A stretch of 64,000 nucleotides of DNA from Steromphala cineraria (GCA_916613615.1 OU744726.1:57242987-57306986); one strand, 5' to 3'; shown: positions 35,201 through 44,703, counted from the stretch's first letter. A program made the numbers and translations. Notes: generated by a model from the letters alone, not told the origin.

Positions 35201-36145
35201 TACTATTCAGACAATCAAAAGTACTCAATTAAGTATTCAGACAATTAAAAGTACTCAATCTTAGTATTTCTGACAATCAACATGATGAATGTATATACAT
35301 TTACAACGATGTATCCAGTTTGTTGTCAATAAACTTATAAATGTAGTTTGCTGTCACAATACAAATTGGATACTGCTATGACTACTCACACCAAAAGGTT
35401 GTTATTATTGTCAAAAAAAACATTATATTTCATTTGTTCTTACTCCCAATGCATGAAGCACACAGCCCACTCACTATCAACCCACAATCCAATGTCATTA
35501 CTGTGCTAAAGTACACAATGTCTTGCCTAACCAGGTACCCAGCTATACGGCTAAAAGTAGATAGCAGTGGCTATACAAATTGTTACAGAACCAGAGTTAG
35601 AAATAAAGTAGGCTTGGTTGAACCAGATGTTAAAGAATATATGTGGTATAAAACAACAGTGAATTGGATAAAGAGAGAATTGCATTTGAGAGAGCACCAG
35701 ATTAGGCTTGTTATAGAGTTGGTAATATTTTAGCTACACCTTGAGAGTTGAGCTTCTGAAAAGGTGATGTCATCAACCACTGTATGCTCTCAAGGTATTT
35801 TTATAAGAAACATGGTAGAAAAATAGAATTGAACATTACAAATGACATTTCAGTGATTCGGTCATGTTTTCATGACTGTTTTATAATGTAGGATATAGGT
35901 TATATGAAAGAATCTTGATCCCACATGTTATAGAGAATTGTTAGCTGTCAAAGTAAATTAGAAATGAAGCAAGATATATAAGTAGTATGCTAAAAGTAGG
36001 CAGTTTAGCAGGGGTATAAGTTGACACAGTGAAATATAAACAAAGACGTTTTACCTATTTGGGTCGCCTCAAAGGCTCCATCTACCTTGCGCGTTAGTGT
36101 CAGCAAGAGCACAGGTAAAATCCACCGCCATTGCTCTTCGTCCAT
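16491..36145 (-). CDS. CUB-domain type I transmembrane protein with alternative cytoplasmic tails (whole gene)
   Basis: Whole-gene entry; CDS segments on the minus strand are 36145-36055, 27102-26858, 25257-25128, 23591-23391, then one of three ends. Every junction has GT/AG signals and matching phase (1, 0, 1, 1). Residues 1-25 look like a signal peptide. Residues about 38-155 form one CUB domain with four cysteines and the DCGxxxEIFDG core. Residues about 177-199 are a transmembrane helix followed by basic KQRKK, giving an outside-in topology. The ends are a 229-residue short form, a 538-residue form with an Arg/Asp repeat tail, and a 481-residue form with a Tyr-motif plus SR-rich tail. CUB domains are extracellular protein- or glycan-binding modules; the ligand here is unknown. 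I do not recognise this architecture as a named family. Cell-surface receptor or adaptor function is an inference. A tandem paralogue lies at 0.4-1.1 kb. Confidence 0.85.
18066..18130 (+). ncRNA. tRNA-derived SINE head (pol III A and B boxes)
   Basis: TAGCTCGGTAG (18078-18088) is an A box with one mismatch, and GGTTCGAATCC (18114-18124) is a perfect B box. Spacing is tRNA-like, but no full cloverleaf pairs, so a SINE remnant is likelier than a functional tRNA. Confidence 0.6.
18137..18500 (+). mobile_element. MITE of the TTAA-AGGGGCAGT family, copy 1
   Basis: Bounded by TTAA on both sides, with termini AGGGGCAGTGACACG and CATGCTACTGCCCCT forming imperfect inverted repeats. No open frame. The interior landmarks (GCAGCCATTTTGTGTGAACA, TTCAATTGAAAGCA) are shared with the other copies. 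The TTAA duplication suggests a piggyBac- or Kolobok-mobilised element; the superfamily is inferred only from that. It lies in the intron between the two alternative tail exons. Confidence 0.88.
18527..18740 (+). mobile_element. hAT-like non-autonomous element fragment, copy 1
   Basis: TAGGGGTGTCAGTATAGATC then TAGTTGCTGTGCCGATA, GAAACGATCAATAGT and ACTATCGATAGTAT blocks, all shared with 63777-64000. The CTAGGGGTGT start is typical of hAT-like MITE termini; the right end was not delimited. Confidence 0.7.
18768..18881. mobile_element. Foldback/palindromic element with ~38-bp arms
   Basis: ACCAAACTCATCCCCTATGG and onward to ATACAAC is mirrored by GTTGTAATAAATACGG to GAGTTTGGT. Two mismatches and about 35 bases of loop. 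It follows directly after the repeat at 18527-18740. Confidence 0.75.
18882..20400. other. Intron between alternative tail exons; no gene seen
   Basis: Contains the tRNA-like remnant at 19.3 kb; otherwise unremarkable AT-rich DNA, part of which is the 3' flank of the Arg/Asp tail exon. Confidence 0.5.
19255..19392 (+). ncRNA. tRNA-like pol III promoter remnant
   Basis: TGGTGCAATGG (19307-19317) fits the A-box consensus and GGTTCGAATCC (19375-19385) the B box, 57 bases apart. No acceptor stem was found; probably a degenerate SINE. Confidence 0.45.
20420..20425 (-). terminator. Poly(A) signal AATAAA after the Arg/Asp tail exon
   Basis: AATAAA on the minus strand, about 285 bases past the stop at 20709, with T-rich and AT-rich sequence following. 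It fits a terminal exon with its own 3' end. Confidence 0.5.
20709..21658 (-). CDS. Alternative terminal exon: Arg/Asp-rich repeat cytoplasmic tail
   Basis: The acceptor is a tandem TTTGCAGCAG (NAGNAG; exon starts at 21658 or 21655), both in phase 1, the phase left by exon 4. It encodes 315 residues to a stop at 20711-20709. The first ~45 residues are polar. Then come eleven perfect octapeptides [R/K]DDKSDRW (24-bp DNA units, about residues 269-356 of the joined protein). After them come imperfect 16-residue RDER/RSVG/RRNER units and a final RRDDRRDPSRERRDERRDGR stretch ending RPRREYI. It is strongly charged and predicted disordered; RD/RE/RS dipeptides recall RNA-processing proteins, but here it follows a transmembrane helix. 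Composition (GC-rich, periodic) differs sharply from the flanks. Long opposite-strand and shifted frames here are repeat artefacts. Confidence 0.8.
21250..21535. repeat. 24-bp coding minisatellite inside the Arg/Asp tail exon
   Basis: Eleven 24-bp units (plus-strand form CATCCTTCCATCGGTCGCTT then TTGT) encode [R/K]DDKSDRW on the minus strand. Differences are mostly single bases, including the R/K switch, indicating recent expansion and likely length polymorphism. Confidence 0.95.
23265..23270 (-). terminator. Poly(A) signal AATAAA for the short-tail transcript
   Basis: AATAAA on the minus strand about 100 bases past the read-through stop at 23368. AT-rich DNA makes chance occurrence easy, so support is moderate. 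Confidence 0.4.
23368..23390 (-). CDS. Alternative end: short tail made by reading through the exon 4 donor
   Basis: If the exon 4 donor is not used, translation adds GTDSVPN and stops at 23370-23368. A minus-strand AATAAA lies about 100 bases downstream (23265-23270), which would allow intronic polyadenylation and a 229-residue protein almost without a cytoplasmic domain. The in-frame stop plus a close poly(A) signal is what an intronic-polyadenylation isoform looks like. It could also be chance, because any intron eventually supplies a stop. Confidence 0.5.
23391..23591 (-). CDS. Exon 4 of CUB transmembrane gene: transmembrane helix and shared juxtamembrane tail
   Basis: The acceptor TTTACAG| enters in phase 1; the donor ACCTCAG|GTACTG leaves in phase 1. 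The 66 codons contain a short acidic stalk (PDIDFERATMAYDSS), a helix VIVGIAVAGVIIFIALLAIF with a small-residue GxxxG-like face (GIAVAG), then YCAVKQRKKN as a stop-transfer sequence, and a Gln/Pro/Thr-rich stretch ending PTVYTS. All three tails share this segment. The donor is strong, so splicing to a downstream tail exon is likely to be frequent. Confidence 0.85.
24540..25080. repeat. 41-bp minisatellite between CUB exon 3 and the transmembrane exon
   Basis: Unit CAGGGAACCTCCAGTGGTAA plus TCTCTGACCATCTTTATTATT. The central five or six units are near-identical and the outer ones degrade on both sides, about 13 in all. It ends about 50 bases from the exon 3 donor. Confidence 0.9.
25128..25257 (-). 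CDS. Exon 3 of CUB transmembrane gene: end of the CUB domain
   Basis: The acceptor has a long pyrimidine tract ending TCTGCAG| (phase 0), and the donor is CCAAG|GTATGT (phase 1). The 43 codons begin LVLRCGNT, providing the fourth CUB cysteine. The closing strands include KFSFVKQSAAYLSYRFNI, typical of the last beta strands of CUB domains. It joins exon 2 without changing frame and exon 4 through a split Gly codon. The overlapping plus-strand open frame at 25114-25377 is its shadow. Confidence 0.87.
25706..25971. mobile_element. Foldback element with ~85-bp arms and 9-bp target duplication
   Basis: The left arm starts CAGTCTAAGTAAACCTAGCC, and the right arm is its reverse complement over about 85 bases with few differences (AAGGCTTGG against AAGGTCTGG). 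The arms enclose a spacer of roughly 95 bases. CATATATGT flanks both ends (25697-25705 and 25972-25980), a clean 9-bp duplication. Length of duplication and long arms suggest a Mutator-like foldback MITE. It lies between CUB exons 2 and 3. Confidence 0.9.
26421..26434. promoter_or_regulatory. NRF1-type palindrome in CUB gene intron 1
   Basis: ATGCGCATGCGCAA contains the NRF1 consensus TGCGCATGCGCA, often found at CpG promoters. It lies about 400 bases 3' of the CUB exon 2 donor on the gene's strand. Function uncertain. Confidence 0.25.
26858..27102 (-). CDS. Exon 2 of CUB transmembrane gene: first two thirds of the CUB domain
   Basis: The acceptor GGTTACAG| enters in phase 1, and the donor CCTGCA|GTGAGT leaves in phase 0. 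The 81 full codons contain three of the four CUB cysteines (SSQC, DKC, TDC) and the motif DCGARMEIFDG, matching the CUB consensus around the third cysteine and the aspartate of the bridging loop. The open frame runs past the donor only as far as VSRDS. The paralogous exon at 823-1094 has the same phases and cysteine spacing pattern. Confidence 0.85.
27983..28348 (+). mobile_element. MITE of the TTAA-AGGGGCAGT family, copy 2
   Basis: TTAA on both sides, AGGGGCAGTAACACG at the left and CGTGCTACTGCCCCT at the right. Same orientation and length as the copy at 18.1 kb, within intron 1 of the CUB gene. Confidence 0.88.
31049..31193. mobile_element. Short TIR element (mariner-like) in intron 1 of the CUB gene
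   Basis: TATACTGGAAAAAGTAGGGATAT at the left against the reverse complement of ATATCCTTAATTATTC and TTCTCCAGTATA at the right. The inverted repeats are imperfect. Confidence 0.5.
32373..32432 (-). ncRNA. tRNA-like pol III promoter remnant (minus strand)
   Basis: The reverse complement holds a B box GGTTCGAATCC (32381-32391) and a weaker A box TAGTTTTAAGG (32420-32430). It sits in CUB gene intron 1 and is likely SINE- or pseudo-tRNA-derived. Confidence 0.45.
33050..33227. mobile_element. TA-flanked mariner/pogo-like MITE in intron 1 of the CUB gene
   Basis: Begins TACAGTAGAACTCGGATATA and ends CCGTGTTCTACTGTA, with TA at both ends. Same family as 49939-50104. TTCGCTATATCCG recurs near the right end, so part of the terminal repeat is duplicated. 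Confidence 0.82.
33717..33724. promoter_or_regulatory. Perfect CRE palindrome TGACGTCA in CUB gene intron 1
   Basis: An eight-base perfect CREB/ATF consensus in a locally GC-richer patch containing ATGACGTCACAACAC. It might mark an intronic enhancer or internal promoter; motif evidence only. Confidence 0.3.
35171..35282. repeat. Short tandem repeat of AGTATTCAGACAATCAAAAGTACTCAATTA type
   Basis: Three to four imperfect ~30-bp units around GTATTCAGACAATCAAAAGT, in intron 1 of the CUB gene. Confidence 0.75.
36055..36145 (-). CDS. Exon 1 of CUB transmembrane gene: start codon and signal peptide
   Basis: The ATG at 36145 has a strong context (A at -3, G at +4). The 30 codons begin MDEEQWRW and continue with a hydrophobic core ILPVLLLTLT, then a polar VDGAFEATQI end, which fits a cleavable signal peptide. 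The exon ends in phase 1 at an ATAG|GTAAAA donor. The first base of the split codon joins TT from exon 2 to give Val. The exon lies about 9 kb upstream of exon 2 and is in a different frame from the longer overlapping open frame at 36069-36269. It was chosen because it supplies both the signal peptide and the required phase. A donor-like CAG|GTGAGT on the minus strand near 36,825 and an acceptor-like TTACAG near 36,290 suggest an additional upstream non-coding exon. Confidence 0.75.
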
Positions 36146-37400
36146 GCTTATTGTGACAAGACTTGACCCGGTTAGGAATGTGACCCCTGACCCGTCTCAC
36201 ATGAGTGATCACGAATTTTCCAAACACGGATCTAGCTTTCGTCTTAGTCACCAAGCTACCTGTCCTCACAGGTGTTTCTAATGTTCACCTGTAAGTTCAA
36301 AGAAACCGTGTATACATCATTTTGTTTTCAAATTCACATTTTAAAAAATATCCATTGTTCGTTGTTTAGTTTTTTTAGTCACCTGTTATTATCGATAATT
36401 GTAATAACTGTAATTTTCAATCAGTTTACGGAATAGGTTGGTAATCGTCAATAAAAGGTGGGCCCCTGTAAGTCGACATTGCCATGAAACGACGTTTGGA
36501 CACAAGAAAAACGTACACAATAACTTATTGGTTGACCTCCTTTATCTCCACAGGTGTGTATTTCGATCTAATACCTTTACAAACAAAGACACGGAAGTCA
36601 ATTAGTATAATCATGTAAATTGTGATTAGCGTTTCCAACAAACTTACCTGGTAAAGGTAATCTCGATCTTTAGGAGATGATAAGCGCCACAAAATAAACA
36701 GGTCACATCAAATAAGGTTGAAACCTTGTCGCGCCCGTCATCAAGACGCAGGAACGCCACCTAGCGGACAGGTAAAGGACATGGGGGAGGTAACCCGTTG
36801 CTACCTGAATAGTACTCACCTGTAATCACTGTATATAACGGCGCCACGCTAGTTACTCACATACTCAATGGCTTAGCAAGGACAGAATTGACGATGAGTT
36901 ACTTGCACGAGACATGAATATTTTATCATTATTATTAATTTTTAGGATGGGGAAAATCTATTTGAAAAAGAATTAAGAGTATATAACTTTAGGAAAATAA
37001 TTCAGACAAACGGAATTAATACAAATACATGTACATGTTATAAGTCAAATATATATTTAAACCAATTGAAATATAGCCAAATGTTTTTGAAAAATTCTTT
37101 TTGTTCAGTTAAGATTCAGTTAAAATAACTCATGAAATGTTTCCATGAGCTGCACATTTAAGTAAGCACAACAGAAATGATTAGTTTATGGTCGTTCAAA
37201 TATCAGCTGTTTGTATGTTGATTTATGATTATACTTATTGTGAAAGTTTGCTTAACTACGGTTACAAATCATTCAATTAGTGAAATGTGAGAAATAAAAG
37301 TTGTTGTTGATACAAACAACTAATGTCAATTAATGATACCAAAAAAATAAAAAAACTATCGAAATTTATAAAGATCATCTTAACTAAATCCTGATTTACA
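36146..37400. other. 5' flank of the CUB gene
   Basis: Likely 5' UTR and promoter. Slightly GC-richer around 36.7-36.9 kb (CACGCTAG, CGGCGCC). Minus-strand CAG|GTGAGT near 36,825 could be the donor of a non-coding first exon. No TATA/initiator pair can be fixed with confidence. Confidence 0.35.
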
Positions 37401-37422
37401 GAGAGAGAGAGAGAGAGAGAGA
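37401..37422. repeat. (GA)n microsatellite
   Basis: Eleven GA dinucleotides. Confidence 0.95.
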
Positions 37423-37634
37423 ATTTGTTTATTTGTGTCTCATCTTATACATTCATAAAAAATATTCATAATACATGCATAAAAGATGTATAAGCCGCCA
37501 AAAAGGCTACAAGAGACAATTCATTAAAATCACATTAGACATTAAAATATATTCCAATAAAACATAATACATAAAAGAAGGGCATACACACAAAACCCAT
37601 ACATTCACTGTCAAACCCCAACCAAACAGAACTA

Positions 37635-37637
<3 letters not shown>

Positions 37638-37667
<30 letters not shown>

Positions 37668-37730
37668 CATACATACATACATACATACATACATACATAC
37701 ATACATACATACATACATACATACATACAT
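37638..37730. repeat. (ACAT)n microsatellite
   Basis: About 23 uninterrupted tetranucleotides. The minus-strand frame with YVCMYVCM runs is its shadow. Confidence 0.97.
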
Positions 37731-37749
37731 TACAAACATTACATACATA

Positions 37750-38020
37750 CATATATGTATACATTACATACATATACGGACATACCCATACATTAGTACA
37801 TTAGTGCATTAGTATAAGCCCATTGTACATTGCTTGTACAATAACTGTGACTATGAATGTTTTATTCAATGCTTATACCCATCTTCAGTCTCTTGTTATT
37901 CGCTTATGAAAATTTCCTCTGTTCATCTTGGAAACTATGAATTTATCTTTGTTATCTATTTCTTTGCTCATGTACCACCGTTGGTGGCGTTATTGAGAAT
38001 TAAATGAATTTGAATTTGAT
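37750..38020 (+). mobile_element. Truncated non-LTR retrotransposon 3' end, copy 2
   Basis: Ends ATGTACCACCGTTGGTGGCG then GAGAATTAAATGAATTTGAA, matching 13186-13236. The left limit is uncertain because a microsatellite adjoins. Confidence 0.55.
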
Positions 38021-40539
38021 AAGGCGCTTTTAATATGGAAACAATTGAAAAAAATTATTGATATGGTGTTTTTTAAATTATATAACCTCGTAACCTTCAA
38101 ATCATCATTTAGCATATAGATACGTATCACCATAGCGCCTCATTGATATTAACAACAAAATATCTCAATATAATATCATCGTTTCTTAAAATGTATCACA
38201 TTTGTAGATATATACATGTATATCAATAGAAATCCCCATTTGATATCTCCTTATATGTAATCATTATTAACCATCACAAGACTTAAACATTTTCATCTGA
38301 ACATATTTATATTAATAAGTCAAGTATATATCATCCCTATACAACTCAGTGGAACTTCATATATGTTTATATCATTGACGACCATATGTATAAATCATTC
38401 AGGGTTTGAAGATGGCCGTCCTGTACCGTGACCTCTGCCTAAGGGCAGATAACTCACATTTTTAATGGCGCTCCCACACACCCTACTTGTTTGCATGAGC
38501 TATTATTACGTAATGAAGCTCCCGAGGGGCTTTCTCCCTGGTGTGTGACGTAAGATTGGAATGTTTACCGTCGACTCGAGGCCAACTCAGGACACTTGAA
38601 CTTCTGGTATTTGATGTTTGTCTTAAACTAACATTTTGGGCTGACTGTTACACAACCCAAGTGCTAGTTCTAACATGTGTTTATTTTTAATGTTTTATGA
38701 CACCTCTTGTTATCATATGATTGGTAACGGTAAGTGTGTCCAAGTGTGTATTACTTTTGAAAGATCAGTTTCAACGTTTTTTTAGCCCATGACCATAAAC
38801 ATACTATCAATCTTTATTTATACTATGTATGTTTCATGCTACTTTGTTAATTAATAAATCCACAGAACAACATTAACTGTCCTTTATTAGGCTTTGATAT
38901 ATGTCGTGTCATAAACATCATATTTCATCTTGACAAAATGTTTTAATAACATATGTGACGCTTAGAAATATGATTTAACTCAAGTCGTCACGAACCAAAT
39001 CAATGACGTTTAGATGACGTATAACCGACATGCTACTGTGTATGTGTGTTAAACTTTTATCACTGCTACTTTCTCATATTTAAAGGTGAGCGTGCTGCAC
39101 CCAGGAACAGACTACCAGAAGGTTGGTTTGTTGTGGAAACCACTATCCAGCGTTATACAAGTAGTAGCCGTCACGACAGAAGCACATTCACTTCCCTGTT
39201 GCCTCTGACACCCATTGAGGCATTCCTCTTCTCTATACCACGATTTTATCCTTTTACTGAGTAATCAACGTTTTTTTGTGAACACCTTTTCAGAATATGT
39301 GCCTAAATATACTCTTTGTCTGTAGATTATTTTTAAAGAAATAAAGCTTATCATATGGTTTCTATCTAATGGTATGTATATTCTATCTGTCAAATATATG
39401 TCTGTTTTATATGTGCATTTAAGATACTGTTCTTCTATTAATACGTTAATAAACATTCTGTCCGAATTTCTGTCACCATTATAACAAACCTGTTTCCAAC
39501 GCTACTTTGAAGAGAATTTATTGATTGCCATAATAAATTTACAATTGTGACAATATTTCGAATTTAATGTCACAATAATGACTGTCATCGATGATTCAGG
39601 AAGGATTTCAATCAACATTGGTCCATTTGCGACCACAGTACCTGCAATGTCATATTGTCTTGTACATTTTAGATCGAATCTATTACAGCATTCAAACCAA
39701 AACTCACATTCTCACAGCAGGGAAAATAATATGTTTATCAAAGTACACTTACTAATGCATCACCTGATCTGTAAAAAAAGTCTTTAACTATACCAAGTCC
39801 ATAAATACAATATACAATCATTGGGAAGATCTATTTGACAGTATCGAGTTTTTAATCATTTTGAATGCAAACAAATTATGTAATTGGTGAAAAATATCAA
39901 ATTGGACACACACATGCCTGTAAGAAGACGGTTTAAAATTAAATGTTAAACATCACAATGTTTATGAAAAGGTGATATCAATATGTGATGATTAATCAAA
40001 TGCAGCAATTTATATTTTTGTAAATGATAACATGATATGAAGCAGTATGTTTTGGTTTTGATTGTCATATTCATTGTTATATCTGATGCTTTCTTCATTG
40101 TCATTCATATTTCAATATGCTTTTAAAACATACATCAGATCAGTTTTGGCAAATGACTCATTCACAAGATTTGATAAATGTACATTAAATTTATATGTTT
40201 AACAACTACTATATACACACATATATCCTTTTAAGTGGCATTCTAGAAGTTAGTTGTATAAGGAAGATAAGAGTAATTCTATGGATGAACAACTTCTTTA
40301 TTTGTATGCTTGAAAACGGTATAAGTATCTTTACCGAAACGTCGCTACTGTCAAGTGAAGAAGTTGATCATCCTAAGAATTACTCTTGTCGACCTTACAA
40401 TATACGCAGTCATGCAGGCAAACGATACTGGACTGATTGACCGTGGGACTTAACTGAACCAGTCCAAATTTCATTTCGAAAACAGATGTTAAATGACATT
40501 GCTCACTTCGTGATATAAGTGAAAAGCCAAAAACGGATA
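38021..40539. other. No gene seen
   Basis: The plus-strand frame at 39.05-39.26 kb (ERAAPRNRLPEGWFVVETTI) reads somewhat protein-like after an acceptor-like TTTCTCATATTTAAAG, but has no donor or partner exon. Confidence 0.4.
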
Positions 40540-40907
40540 CTGCGGTCCACTCATATTCTCCCCACATAGGCAGATCAAGTCATGTTGATTGAGCCTCTGT
40601 TCTAATTCGCCGAATTGTGGCGTAGAATGGGGGATGCCTGATTGGAGACAATCAAAGTTAGTTGTTCAATCAGCGACGCTGTTCTAAAAGTCATCATTTT
40701 GACTATTTAATCATCGCAAAGACATTGAGATATGAACCACCCTTTACATGCGAGAAGCGTTTTCATTTGCTAGAAAAATTCAAATGGGTTGTGGTCATTT
40801 TTCCGCCAGGGAAAACTGACGGAACACACGAATTTAGTCTAACTTGAACAGAGGCTCAACCAACATGACATGATCTGCCTCTATGGGGAGAGAATGCAGA
40901 CCAATCT
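40540..40907. mobile_element. ~370-bp foldback element with ~70-bp arms
   Basis: The left arm (ACTCATATTCTCCCCACATAG, then GGCAGATCAAGTCATGTTGA and GAGCCTCTGTTC) is the reverse complement, with indels, of GAACAGAGGCTCAACCAACA through ATGATCTGCCTCTATGGGGA and beyond. The small open frames inside are not supported. Confidence 0.7.
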
Positions 40908-43900
40908 GATAAAACGTTCTGCTGGACCCTTTCATGACATTCTACAGAACATTCTGCTGATGTCATATTTTCTCTATCCTTGTTAATTCTTGCATGGTCT
41001 CATCCTGCGAATGTATGAAACCAAACTTGATAGCTGAAACTATTCGGTCGAAGAAAGAGGTTGTTGCGAAGGTTGCATCAAATTATTCTATACAGTTGAC
41101 AAGGAATTATTTCTTGTACGTATGTATTCACAACATAAGTTGCTATATGTGTTCAAACACGCACAAAGATAACCCCTTATTGATGGTACCACATGTTAGC
41201 ATTTGCTGTCATCAGGGTAGTGTCAACTCAAACACGACATTGAAAAAAGAAGTTATAAATTTGGTGTCAACGATGACGGCCCATGACGCAATTCGGCATG
41301 TTCAGTAAACGCTGGAGTTTAACAGGATATCAATTGGTTAAACCATTCTACATTGAATGGTTGTCAAACGTGTATAATATCGTTTATGTAATGTTTAGTT
41401 TTAACAAATACTAACGTTTGAAACAAAATCATTTCAGGGCAACTTGAATAGTAATACTTGTGATGCTATATCTTTCCAATAACGGGTCGAAACTTTGGGG
41501 TATCCATGTCTGAACTTTGGCATCTACCTTCATGATTCTTAGGCATTATAATCGACAAATCTAGATGGGAACAATCACTGTCGAAATAGTTACTCTGAGG
41601 TGATTCTTGCTTTTATTTACTATCATTGCAATCGAACTCGCTGACACTGTAAAACTTGATGAAATTGCACGTGTTTCTACTTGTTTGTAATCCCATCTTG
41701 CAAATATGAACATACTTCAAAGCAAATTAATGGCTAAACTTACGTTTGTGGCCATTTGGAAAATGGTTGACATTTTTGGAGAAAATTTAGTTAGACCAGA
41801 TTTGATGAGCACAACAAAAGATAGATCTTTACCCAATAAAATACCTTTCATTCAAAATGCACATGCAATAAGTTAGAAAGTGTGCTCCATTTGGACCGAT
41901 GACTGTTTTCCCATTAAAAGTGAAATTTTGCACTGATTTGCATACATTTAGAACTCCCAATCTAATTTATTCATATTTTTTTCCTGCCCTTAAAGCTTCC
42001 GTGCCAAACCTGAAACCTAAACGTGTTTATGCTAATATCACATTCATATTGTTTGAATTTAATTTACAAGTAACTTTGTGTTTAATTATACGGACTGGGC
42101 AACTTGTTTGTGGATATGAATTTGCGGGCAGTCCTTATTGTAATTAACCTGTCATCCAGGGAGATGTATTCATCAACATTCCCGCCAAATTGATAGTCTT
42201 TATAGCTGCCCATAGTAAACAATAATTGGATGCTTCTGATTTTCAAACTCCATCAAGGTAATGATACCCCGAAGACACATTTCTGAGAAAATCTGTCGGA
42301 CGGACGGAAGGATGGAGCTCAAACCTATAAGCGATAATAATAGATTACTGCTGAGATGGTGGCAATGACCAATTGACCAGATAATTTATAGTCCTGTATT
42401 TGTGAATGTAATTTCTAAATACGTTTTCCTACTCCTTTTCTTTCTAAGGTAGATATGCAAATAGGTTAAAATATGAGACATATTTTTCCTTTATTACAAA
42501 TATGCACAATTCAACAACTTCTTGAAGCACACAAGTTCTGTCCATTTCACCCCAAGGAATTCTTAGTATTAACATAGTCTGAAGAAAAAACGAAGGATTT
42601 TGGGATGTACATCCTGTCCCAACAAGTTGAAGGGTGGATCAAGGTCAAATCTACAAACTATTTTAACACAGCTAGACGTGTTAAGGACAGGTTTGAGCTT
42701 CATATACAGACTGATTTTGGTTAACAAATTAAAGTTTGGGAGACAGACAAGATCTTAAGTTATTCTACAAAATAAAAGTTCTGTAATACCTTTTTTTGCT
42801 ACAAAACGGTTAGCTTCTGATGCCAAGTGTTCCAGGATTTAAGGACTAGGTTCTTCTGCCTAATCAAGCTCCTAATTAATGTTGCCCAAAAATAAAAGTA
42901 CCAACTCTAATACCTCTCCTTTCAGTTCTATTGAAGAAGTTGAAAATGTAAAAGTTTACAGGTATTTTATAAGCCAATGTGGCCTTAAAGGCCCAATGAG
43001 CCAATATCAAACATCATCTACATGATGTCAATTTTATCAACAACAGAGAATGCTTCGTAACATGAAGTAGTTACAGAGACATTCACACATACAAAACAAC
43101 AAATGGATTATTAATTGGATGTTTTATTTTTTTATGATTTTGTATGCAAAACAAAATAAAATATCACAGTTGAGTGTTAGTGTGAATCTCGATAGTGAAA
43201 TACTAAACATACGATCTTACAGCATCTTTAACTAACTGCTTGGTGTGGATTTCCATAGCTGACACATCATGCTAACAAAAGGTTTCTGAAGTGAAGATAA
43301 GGCTTGTTGATGGTTCTACAAATTTACATAACTTTTTTAAACTCCTGGTTTCAAAAAATGAAACATCTCTACAATGCAGCAAATTATAATACCTATAACA
43401 ATGTTATATTTGGGATCACACTATCTAAAATGGCATTTACCTCTAAAATTATCATATAACAATTATTTTTTGACAGTTCATCTTTCAAGCACTCAACAAT
43501 TCAAAATGTGTAGAAAGGTCATCTATTGTATGAATGATGACCCTTCATCACCACATCTTCATATCACCATGCAGCCAAGTACTTGACTCACAACAATATG
43601 TCACCAGAACCCGATTACAACATGTTGCTATGATGTCATATACTTGATGACATCACCATTTTTTTGACAACAGGAAATGTCAATGCAGGATTAAGACATT
43701 TCCCTTGCAAACCATATCTGATACACCAAATATACCAAAACCCTTCAGCAAAAAAGAAACTCTTTTGAAGCTATGTTAGTTTACTGGTATTTGTGTTCAG
43801 TGACATTTGGTGAGATTGCAAAATACTATCATGTGTCCTATCAGAACAATAATTTCTAATGATGAGCAGCACTAATCTTAATTCAGAAATATATACTAAA

Positions 43901-44099
43901 GTAACCTAATGTCATATATTTTCATGCAAGAAAACAATATCTCAGACTAAAGATACATATTCCTGATCCCTTCAGTGAGTTACACAGCATTCAAGTTAGC
44001 TTTGAGAATCCAAACCTCAAAATCGACATAAGCAATGCTGAAAAGGCAATTCTTCATTTAAGGTTTCATAGTAAGATGAATATTATCTTGGTATATATA
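40908..44099. other. No gene seen
   Basis: AT-rich; the 104-codon frame at 41.0-41.3 kb has no domain features. A retroelement tail trace is at 42.28 kb. Confidence 0.5.
42275..42335 (+). mobile_element. Retroelement tail trace with GGACGGACGGA motif
   Basis: CTGTCGGACGGACGGAAGGATGG then AGCTCAAACC, resembling the GGACGGAC tails at 2165 and 12660. Very short. Confidence 0.3.
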
Positions 44100-44325
44100 C
44101 TACTCAAAAGAATTTAAGGAACACTAAAGTGGTATCTATCATTTGCACCATCTTTACATGTCTGCAGATATGTTCATACCCATATGCATACTTGACATTG
44201 GGCTACTGATTTTCAAACTTTAATGATTTTTTAAAAAGTTGATTAATTTTGGGATTTTTACATGCGCTAATTCATTAAGTATATATGGCACAATATACCA
44301 ATGTTCCTTAGGTTCTTTTGAGTAG
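44100..44325. mobile_element. Tc1/mariner-type MITE with 24-bp terminal inverted repeats
   Basis: CTACTCAAAAGAATTTAAGG at the left is mirrored by CCTTAGGTTCTTTTGAGTAG at the right. The ACTCAAAAGAATTTAAGGAACA terminus is of a kind common in Tc1/mariner elements. No open frame inside. Confidence 0.75.
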
Positions 44326-44543
44326 AATATCATCTTGGACTATATGATCAGAATAAATAGCAATTTTAATTCATGAGATGAACCCCCAGTCAAATAATTA
44401 TCATATTATTTTTGCAAATCATACCATTAAGTATTACATGAATAATTGTATTGTTTCAAAACACTACTTTCTAAATAGAACATCTTTGTGTACCAATACT
44501 TTTAAACATTTTATGTTGGATTGATTAAGAGATCAAAATATGA

Positions 44544-44703
44544 CAGTGTTGTTCCTTGGTGATCAGCTGAGGGGGTCATTTTGGTCTGTTCTGAGCTATT
44601 GGACCCCTTGCAATGATTGATGTATCCTACTCCTCTAAAGTTTAGGGGACACAAAACAAAGGGGTTGGCAAATTTCTCTGGGCCCCCTCTAGGAACAACA
44701 CTG
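44544..44703. mobile_element. 160-bp MITE with 6-bp target duplication, copy 2
   Basis: Termini CAGTGTTGTTCCTTGG and TAGGAACAACACTG, flanked by ATATGA on both sides (44538-44543, 44704-44709). Same family and orientation as the copy at 4.5 kb. The 6-bp duplication is unusual for hAT (8), mariner (2) or Harbinger (3). Confidence 0.83.

Larger units (their letters stand above)
33228..36054. other. Intron 1 of the CUB gene, 5' part; no exon seen
   Basis: Includes the CRE palindrome and the 35.2-kb tandem repeat. The 99-codon plus-strand frame at 35.4-35.7 kb shows no recognisable domain. Confidence 0.5.

Noticed and set aside
35434..35733. 99-codon plus-strand frame in CUB intron 1
   Set aside because: No recognisable motif, transmembrane or repeat structure; lies antisense in an intron.
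37507..37773. 88-codon minus-strand frame with MYVCMYVC repeats
   Set aside because: Translation of the (ACAT)n microsatellite.
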